Of a stretch of DNA of 64,000 bases, positions 56,934 to 64,000 are shown in pieces. The notes below the pieces were generated by a model. That model did no database searches and was not told the DNA's origin. It saw only the letters and a program-made list of their open reading frames with translations. How positions within the stretch are numbered: the first letter of the stretch is position 1; every line of letters begins with the position of its first letter. Made by a program: the position numbers and the translations under genes. The stretch is from Nigrospora sphaerica. Taxonomy: Eukaryota; Ascomycota; Sordariomycetes; Amphisphaeriales; Apiosporaceae. The stretch is from positions 3,410,001 through 3,474,000 of the forward strand of contig JAGVVL010000001.1 of the NCBI GenBank assembly GCA_018287875.1. Reading direction: 5' to 3'.

Positions 56934-58696
56934 GGTGTCTTCCCTCCGATCCTTATAGCCGGTCTGGGGACGTTCAGAAAGCCGACGTGGGCATTGCGAC
57001 GGGCTTCCATAATCGACACATCTACACCAGCAGAGAGATCTTGAGGCGATTCTGATTTCGAGTCTAGACGAGATACCCAGCGACAGTAGGCACGTCATGC
57101 CGACATCGAGCGCAAAGTACACACCAAGGACAGAGCCCGAGGTCCAGTGAGGGTCGGGAGTGGCTGCCTGGCTACGCTTGGCTTTCCAGGTCTCGGGACC
57201 TCTGAGATTTCATGAGTTACGAACAGCAAGCGAACTATCCTAATGTCTACATGCTTTCTCTTTCTTCCCTCCCCCCGTTTCACACCCTGTATTATTATTC
57301 CCCCTATAACACGGCTCTACACTTTCTCTCTGTACTCTACAACAACCTCGCGCACCCCACCCCCCGACTGCGCCTCGACGTTGCGGGCCGTAGGTGCAAG
57401 GCATCTGGTTTGCGAACTCTGGCATTTTGGAAGCGGCGTTGGGATTTGACGGGGCTCGGCGTGCAGCTGACGCGAAGCCGACTGGAAGTGGATGGAGATG
57501 GAAGCGAAGACATAATGCAGCCTGTTCACCAGCACTGTCATGGTGCATTAGGCTCCTCGTCCTCTTGACGAGGCAGAAGAACCCAATAGAATAGTACCTC
57601 CCAAAGTTTGACACCGTGAATGCCGGCCCGGCGTAAAGCCCATCTGTTTAGCTTATTAGGACTATGGTGTCGACTCGTACAGAAAATGAGCCATTGCACA
57701 CCTACTTCCCCAGCATCATAGCATAACATGATTCTAGCACACGTCTTCCGACAGCATCGAAACCGCGATGGCCGGGCCGAGGCCACACGACCGAACCATC
57801 TCTCTGGCCAATTTATCACGCGGCTAGGGGCATCAGTAGGTTGTATGCCCACGGTCAAAAGTTGGTAACCTCAGCTCCCAAGCCCACACACACACACACA
57901 CACGTACGCACGCACACAGCATACATCTACGTTATGCAGTTTGTGTTGGAAAGGGATGGGCAACACCCATGGTACTGTTTCCCCCTTCCCCCTTCTTCCC
58001 CGCGGAGGCCGGGTAAGGGTTCATGAGATGCGGGGAAAGGGGACGCTATATAACGCTCCTCGCGTGGTTGGGGGAAGGGGAAACCCAGCTCATTGGCCGC
58101 TCGTCGTGACGTAAGGCGGCCCGGCTCTTGAGGGGAATGGGGGGAGAATGGAGGATGGGATACGGGGGATTCCGTCATCGCCCAATCATGGCCTTTGGGC
58201 AGGGGAACGACGGACGGCTTCACCGGGGCGGCGGCGGCAGTTGATCACCAGGGGAACACGTGCCGACAACGCCGAATCGGGGGCCAAGGCCAAGGCTTGT
58301 TTCGACGTGCATGACTAGTCTCTTTCCACGAAACGCTTCTTATTCATCTCCTCTCATTTTGGTACAGTCTTCATTCTACATTCAGCACACATTGAAGCGG
58401 GGAGGCGCCCCTCGTATAACTTAAGCGCAAAAGGGCATGCAAGGGGCCCGGCTCGTCAGCCTCGAGGGGGGGGCTCCTTCCGCCCCCTCGTCTGCATTGT
58501 TCTAATCCTTCTACCGCGGGTCAATGCCCCTTTAATGCAGCTTTCTCTAGTGTATCCGTCTACTTTGTGGGTGCGGTGGTGGCAGTGTCGTCTCCTCGGG
58601 GTATCAAAAGCCTCGTGTATCCGCTGGGTGGGGGGGGAGGCCGTCGCCGGCGCGCAAGCCAGACCGGTGGGCAAACAACAAGTGGGGGAGGAGCGC
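56934..58696. other. Convergent intergenic region, RAX2 / CCP1
   Basis: 1.76 kb between convergent stop codons, longer than needed for two 3'UTRs. It includes a CA microsatellite and several open frames of 60-125 codons without motifs. No RNA gene is recognised. Confidence 0.5.
57885..57918. repeat. (CA)n microsatellite
   Basis: CA dinucleotides run from 57885 to about 57903, continuing as CGTACGCACGCACACA. Located between convergent genes. Confidence 0.85.
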
Positions 58697-59818
58697 TTAG
58701 GCGTTAGTGGGCTTGAAGGTCATCTGCTCGGTACCCTCCTTGAAGGGAACGCCAAGTTCGAACAGCTTAACGATGACGCTGCGGAAGTCGTTGAAGAAGG
58801 CCTCGTTGTCCTTGGCGTACTTCTGTACCCACTGCTTCATCGTCTTGTCCTTGATGAGGTCGTAGTCGGAGGGCAGCATCATGAGAGACTTGCTGCCATC
58901 CTGGTACTGCTTGGGGCCGTCCCACTTGCGGAGATTCCACTTCTCGTTAAGCAACAGGTTGTAGTAGTCGTTGGTCAGGACAGTGGGCGAGAAGGTCCAG
59001 GGGCCCTCGAAGCCAGAGCGGTCCGTGTGGCAACGGCCGAGGGCGTGGGCACCGGACAGGGCGACAATCTCCTGGTCGTTGAAGCCCATGCGGTAGAAGA
59101 TGTCGCGCAGGTGGTTGGAGCCCTTGGCGCCGTCGGGCAGGCGGCCGTCGGGGGTGCAGGCGGCGGCATCGCGGTCCTGACGGCCGGGGCGCCAGGGGAT
59201 GATGGGACCCTGCATCTCCTGCAGGGCGCAAACGCCGGCAAGGGTCCAGAGGTCCGAGTACGTGATCCAGGGGAACTTGGCCTTGACGGGCTCGAGGAAG
59301 TCGCGGGCGTGCTTCAGGCCGGCGTTGGCGCCGTGGTCGCCCTCGGGGGCGAAGCGCATCGTGGCGCCGTTGCTGCCGCCCGTCTTGGTCTCCTTGTCGT
59401 AGGTACCGCTGCAGTGCCAGGCCAAGCGGACCAGAACGGGGCCGTAGCTGCCATCATCGTAATCATCCTTCTCCTCCAAACGGTTGGCGATCTCGTTGTA
59501 GACCTTCTGGTAGTCCTCCTTGGTGGGCTTGAAATCGGTGGCGGCCACGCCGCCCGTCTGGTTGTACAGGAAGAAGCCACCGGCGAGGGCGGCGGCGGCG
59601 GCGGCGACGTAGAGCAGCGACGAGCTACCCGAGGCCTTGGGGGGCTCGGGGGCCTTAGGGGCCTCGGTGGCCTTGGGAGGCTCGGAAGACTCGAATCGAC
59701 GGCCGCTCTGGCGGAAGGCCTGGCGAGACGTGGTCGAGAAGGCGTTACGGGCGCTGGTGCGGGCGTTGGCACGCAGGGCGGCGCGGGCAGCCTGGCGGGA
59801 GAGAGCGGCGGCAGACAT
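58697..59818 (-). CDS. CCP1: Cytochrome c peroxidase, mitochondrial
   Basis: Single coding exon, 373 aa. This class I heme peroxidase of the mitochondrial intermembrane space reduces H2O2 to water using ferrocytochrome c. Residues 1-45 are Arg/Ala/Ser-rich and lack acids, a typical matrix-targeting presequence. A hydrophobic Ala-rich segment at 68-86 serves as the inner-membrane sorting signal, removed in yeast by Pcp1-type processing. Catalytic residues are all present: Arg131, Trp134 and His135 on the distal side (RLAWHCSG), His258 as heme ligand ([11 protein letters not shown]), Trp274, which carries the radical in compound I (EGPWTF), and Asp318 paired with the proximal His. The start at 59818 is immediately preceded by a splice acceptor. 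The gene is strongly GC-rich, producing a 431-codon antisense open frame that I treat as a shadow. Confidence 0.96.
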   Translation of the reverse strand: MSAAALSRQAARAALRANARTSARNAFSTTSRQAFRQSGRRFESSEPPKATEAPKAPEPPKASGSSSLLYVAAAAAALAGGFFLYNQTGGVAATDFKPTKEDYQKVYNEIANRLEEKDDYDDGSYGPVLVRLAWHCSGTYDKETKTGGSNGATMRFAPEGDHGANAGLKHARDFLEPVKAKFPWITYSDLWTLAGVCALQEMQGPIIPWRPGRQDRDAAACTPDGRLPDGAKGSNHLRDIFYRMGFNDQEIVALSGAHALGRCHTDRSGFEGPWTFSPTVLTNDYYNLLLNEKWNLRKWDGPKQYQDGSKSLMMLPSDYDLIKDKTMKQWVQKYAKDNEAFFNDFRSVIVKLFELGVPFKEGTEQMTFKPTNA

Positions 59819-59926
59819 CTGATGGATTGACGAGCAAGCGTCAGCAAGGCGGGTGGCGAGGAAGTGTAGAAGAAGAAGCAGGAGAGGAGAATATACCCTC
59901 GCTAAGGGCACATTACGTGTACTTAC
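59819..59926 (-). other. 5'UTR intron of CCP1, acceptor abutting the start codon
   Basis: On the CCP1 strand, ATCAAG is followed by the donor GTAAGTAC, then a T/C-rich stretch, the branch-like TTGCTGACGC and the acceptor TCCATCAG. ATG TCT follows directly. The 108-nt length and all signals fit the introns of this window. Upstream sequence has no good in-frame start, so the intron is taken as untranslated. Confidence 0.7.
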
Positions 59927-61702
59927 CTTGATGGGACGGTCAAAGATAGCAAGCGGCAGGCGGGGAGGCGATGACGATGGGGGAGACAAGGAAGATGGAG
60001 GTGGAAAGAAGGAAAGGCGGAATTTGGGAGGCGAGGCCGGGGGATATATTTGTCTACGGATCGTTCGACCAAAGGGAGGGGCGGGAAGAGGTGGCTCTTG
60101 CCGGCTGGCTCGTAGACCGACGGGGTATGTATGCTGATATCCAAGCCGGGCCACGCCGCCACAACCTGACAGCTATGCACATAATGGGGGGACAACACAT
60201 CGTACCTATTGGTACACCCTATACCTCCCTCCCTCCTGCCGGCCAAGCCTGGCTGCATACGTACAAGTGTACCTGAGATCCATTGGGTCTATCGAGTTTA
60301 GCACCCCATCCACATGGAACGGGGGCAACGTCCCCCAGCATGGACCCCGTGAATCGGAGAGGTCCGCACGCTGGCTCACAATTACAACCTCTGTGATTGG
60401 CCGCTGTCGATATAACGTCGAAAAAAACGGGGGGGGCAGCCAGCTCGCGATAACCTCCCCGGAAAACCTACCTTGTTACCTACTTCCTTACCTACCTTGA
60501 GTACTATATAGATTGTTTAAGTATGGAATGGCATGTACACATACATATCCAAGTACGAACCCATGAAAAGCCATAAAGGGTCCGGCAGTCCGCCATCGTC
60601 CATCGTCCGTCCGCACGTCCCCGCGCCTTTCGCCTCGTCTCGACTCACTCACTCCCATCCCACCCACCGGGCCCGTCCTCGCTCGAATCCCGAACCCACG
60701 CCGAGAAAAGCCGCCGTATTTGTCATCCCACTACGGACTGCAAACTCTCCTCTATGATGTCTGCTGCCAACCTTTCGACCGCCCATCGCCCCAGACGTTC
60801 GCTCTGCACTGGGCGACTGGTTAATTTTTTTCCCTTCCTTTTTTTTCCACTTTCTTTTTTTGATGGGTTTCCCGATTTCGGGATTTCGCTGACCACCCCA
60901 CGTATCGGCTTCAGGCGGCTCAATTCCGAAGACCATTCCGTTGATTCCGACAACCTGGCGTAAAGGTATTTCTGGGACGCACTTACCCTCCCTGCCAATC
61001 GATACTACGTAATCCGTACATTTTTTTGTTTAAGTAAGTTGGTAATGCTTTCCTGGCCAACTTCTAAGGACTTCTGTTGAAAAGATGAACCTGAGCACTA
61101 CGTAACTGTATGCCTATCCATCCTGTCCCACCGGGGGTTGTTGCAACCGGCCGCACTGCATTAGAAGTACCACTCAGGTCTACATAGACGTACCTTTTCC
61201 GCCCCATTGTCAGAGTCATGAAATGGTCGTCGCAACCGAGTTTCCCATTGGGCAGTATAGTCCAGGGCGCAAATACTATGACTGCTTTTACTCCGTATTA
61301 CGTTCCGCTCCACCTATCGTAACGCACCGCCACCGCGTCCGTACTACCCTCCATTCGCATTGCTGAATCCGACACGCGGATGCATTCTTCCTACATATAT
61401 ACATACACACAAGAGGCAATGCGCCGTGGAAACACATCCCAAGATTTGACAGCCACCAGGCGGGCTAGGATGCATTACCCGCACCTCTCTGGTCACCCGG
61501 TACTTCCACCCGCGCCTGTTCCAGCTTCCTGATAGAGCCAGTGTTGCGTGGCCAGTACATTCATCCGTTCTTGCCCTCCCCAGCTTCCAGACAGAGCTGG
61601 CGTGGCGTGGCTAATACCGACGGCGGGCCCGTCGCTACCTCTAGCGTGCGTAACAGGCGTTGCTTCGCCCTCTTCAGTCATATCCGCCACATAGGTGGTC
61701 CA
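59927..61702. other. Intergenic region, CCP1 promoter and SDH1 3' flank
   Basis: About 1.8 kb containing the CCP1 leader exon and promoter, then the 3'UTR of SDH1. It includes a T-rich stretch near 60825-60865 and TACC clusters near 60475-60500. No gene supported. Confidence 0.5.
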
Positions 61703-64000
61703 TTAGTAGGTACGCTTGAAGGGCGGCACTGCCTTGCACTCGTTCTCGTCCAGCGTCGTGCCAATGACTCTTCGGTAGCCAAGGTCCACCTTTCCGTGGG
61801 GCTTCTTCTGCCACGTCAGAGTGTGCTTCATCCAGTTCTCGTCGTCGCGCTCCGGGAAGTCCTCGCGAGCGTGCGCGCCACGCGATTCCTTGCGGTTGGC
61901 GGCGGCCACCGTTGTTTGCGACCTGGCCGCGGGTCAGTACATGGCGTTCTCATCAGGGGATAATAGTTGGGCACTTACGCGCAGGTAAGCAGGTTGCGCA
62001 GCTCCAGCGTTTCAACCAGGTCCGAGTTCCAGATCATGCTGCGGTCCTTGATGCCGACCTGGGGGAACATCTGGTCGACTTCGTGGATCTTCTTAACACC
62101 CTCATCCAAGCTCTCCTGCGTGCGGAACACGCTGACGTCCGTCTGCATCGTCTTCTGCATCGCCAGACGAATGTCGGCCGTGCTCTTGGGGCCGTCCGAG
62201 TTGCGCACCTGGTCAAGGACCTCGATAGACTCGGCACCGGCATCGGCGCTGATGGGCTTGGGCGCGGTGCCGGGCGTGAAGTTGTCGCGGATCGTGTGTG
62301 ACACGGCACGGCCGAAGACGACCAGATCCAGAAGCGAGTTGGCACCCAGACGGTTGGCACCGTGCACCGACACGCAGGCAGCCTCGCCGCAAGCAAACAG
62401 GCCGGGCACCACCTTGTCGTTGCCGGCCTCGTCGACCGTGAGCACCTCACCCGTGTAGCGCGTGGGGATACCACCCATGTTGTAGTGGACCGTGGGGAGA
62501 ACGGGGATGGGCTGCTTGCGCACGTCGACGCCGGCGAAAATGGCGGCAGTCTCCGAGATACCGGGGAGGCGCTCGGCCAGGATCTCGGCGGGCAGGTGGC
62601 TCAGCTGCAGGTAGACGTGATCCTTCTCGGGGCCGACTCCACGGCCCTCACGGATCTCCATGGTCATGGACCGCGAGACGACGTCACGCGATGCCAGATC
62701 CTTGGCCGTGGGCGCATAACGCTCCATGAATCGCTCACCCTCCGAGTTCAGCAGGTAGCCACCCTCACCGCGGGAACCCTCGGTAATCAGGCAGCCGGCT
62801 CCGTAGATACCGGTCGGGTGGAACTGAACGAACTCGAGATCCTGGTTGGGCAGGCCGGCGCGGGCAACCATGGCCATACCGTCACCAGTGCACGTGTGGG
62901 CCGACGTGCAGCTGAAGTAGGCGCGGCCGTAGCCACCGGTGGCCAAAACCGTGTTCTGGGCGAGGAATCGGTGCAGCGTACCGTCCTCCTGGTTGTAGGC
63001 CAGAACACCGCGGCATTCGCCATCTTCCATGATCAGGTCGATGGCGAAGAACTCGATAAAGTAGTTGGTGTTGTGTCGCAGCGACTGTCCGTACAGGGTG
63101 TGCAGGAGGGCGTGGCCGGTTCGATCAGCGGCGGCACAGCATCGGTAGGCTTGGCCACCCTTGCCGTACTTCTGGGACTGGCCACCAAAAGCACGCTGGT
63201 AACTGAAAGTGGCGTGTGAGCATACAGACGGCGCAGACGGGCCGCATCAATGCGGCCCGAGGCCCCAGGGAAGGGGCCGAGAGGGGTGCGGCGGCTACTC
63301 ACATTTTGCCATCCTCGGTTCGCGAGAAGGGGCAGCCGTAGTTCTCCAGCTCGATGATTGAGGCCGGGGCCTCTCGGGTCATGTAGTGAATAGCATCTTG
63401 GTCGCCGAGCCAATCCGAGCCCTTGACGGTATCGTACATGTGCCACCGCCAGTCGTCCTCGTGCATGTTACCCAGCGCGGCATTGATGCCACCCTGGGCA
63501 GCGACGGTATGACTTCGGGTGGGGAAAAGCTTGGAGATGCAGGCCGTGTTGAAGCCAGCTTCGGCGAGACCAAAGGCAGCCCGCAGACCCGAGCCGCCGG
63601 CGCCGACGACGAGGGCATCGTAATGGTGATCCTGCACGCACACGCGACACGGAGCAGTGAGCACGGGCGGTTTCCCGGTGTGTCTCCCGTCACCCGGCCG
63701 AGGGCGCAAGACCGGACCGGGAGAAGCAGAGAGCAAGATGGCTCCGAGAGCGCGGGGCGGAGGGCCGACTTACGATGACGGGGTATTTGCTGCTCACGTG
63801 GGCAGGGGCCTCCTTTGCCCGCAGCGGCTGGTTGGCGATGACGCGAGCTGCCGGCACATCCAAATTAGACCGTGGTCGAGGTCGCGGCGTCCGCGGCGGC
63901 AGCACCTCTCGCCGAGCGGCACAACGGGAGGGGGAGCGGGAGGGTGGTACATACAAACGGGACGCGTCGACGAGAACGGTCTGCTCTGGCATCGGGCGGC
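61703..64000 (-). CDS. SDH1: Succinate dehydrogenase flavoprotein subunit, mitochondrial (5' end beyond window)
   Basis: Partial gene. Visible CDS: complement of 61703-61922, 61979-63202, 63303-63631, 63774-63847 and 63955 to beyond 64000, encoding 630 residues. The true start lies past the right edge, probably by 15-25 codons. The product is the FAD subunit of complex II, which oxidises succinate to fumarate and passes electrons to the Fe-S subunit. The visible start is a mitochondrial presequence ([17 protein letters not shown]). Then come the FAD-binding [14 protein letters not shown] and [10 protein letters not shown], with His81 of the visible part as covalent FAD attachment site. HPTGIYG, the catalytic-region [18 protein letters not shown], and [16 protein letters not shown] follow. 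The C terminus holds [17 protein letters not shown]. Donors are GTATGT, GTAAGT, GTGAGT and GTAAGT, and all phases agree. Confidence 0.95.

Noticed and set aside
58535..59830. 431-codon plus-strand frame opposite CCP1
   Set aside because: Antisense shadow of a highly conserved GC-rich gene; Gly/Val-rich without motif.
62362..63219. 285-codon plus-strand frame opposite SDH1
   Set aside because: Antisense shadow of SDH1; also crosses an SDH1 intron.
1..64000. Secondary-metabolite cluster, transposon, CRISPR array or defence system
   Set aside because: No PKS/NRPS/P450/transporter group, no transposase or reverse transcriptase, no regular spaced repeats; all recognised genes are eukaryotic housekeeping or regulatory types.

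Overview
The window is nuclear DNA of a filamentous ascomycete (Pezizomycotina, most likely a Sordariomycete). The evidence is GC-rich coding sequence, short introns of about 50-110 nt with GTRNGT donors and CTAAC/CTGAC branch sites, housekeeping proteins of clear fungal type, and intergenic DNA full of TACC/GGTA-type short motifs, pyrimidine tracts and microsatellites. No species call is possible from the sequence alone. I see no transposon, no AT-rich (RIP-like) block, no CRISPR array, no bacterial or viral gene, and no biosynthetic cluster.

Fourteen protein genes can be supported. In order: an APH/choline-kinase-like phosphotransferase (+), a six-exon RING-finger protein (-), anaphase-promoting complex subunit 2 (-), a C2H2-type zinc finger protein (-), an F-box protein with acidic and histidine tracts (-), the V-ATPase assembly factor Pkr1 (+), the spliceosomal protein SmD1 (+), the eRF1 methyltransferase subunit Mtq2 (-), a small Cys-rich unknown protein (-), a Yvc1/TRP-type cation channel (-), the SNase-domain protein Lcl3 (+), the polarity protein Rax2 (+), cytochrome c peroxidase (-), and the flavoprotein subunit of succinate dehydrogenase (-), whose 5' end runs off the right edge. 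Exon structures were built by hand from splice signals, reading-frame phase and family knowledge. Most close perfectly in phase.

The layout is uneven. The left 37 kb holds only five genes, separated by gene-free stretches of 6.6, 7.8 and 11.2 kb. Each of these lies upstream of a minus-strand gene. They hold pyrimidine/purine tracts, (CA)n, (CAG)n, a 24-nt T run, a 380-bp TG/CG-rich alternating tract and a perfect 18-bp palindrome, but no convincing gene. The right 24 kb is compact, with convergent pairs (SMD1/MTQ2 and RAX2/CCP1) and one divergent pair (YVC1/LCL3).

Functionally this is a housekeeping neighbourhood and not a single system. Some neighbours share a compartment: CCP1 and SDH1 are both mitochondrial electron-transfer enzymes, and PKR1 and YVC1 both relate to the vacuole. 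Nothing in the sequence shows that these are more than chance neighbours. The most interesting observations are gene-structure ones. Retention of the RAX2 intron would remove its membrane anchor. The CCP1 start codon abuts a 5'UTR splice acceptor. The C2H2 gene has an overlapping upstream ATG. Two zinc-binding domains lack an expected ligand.
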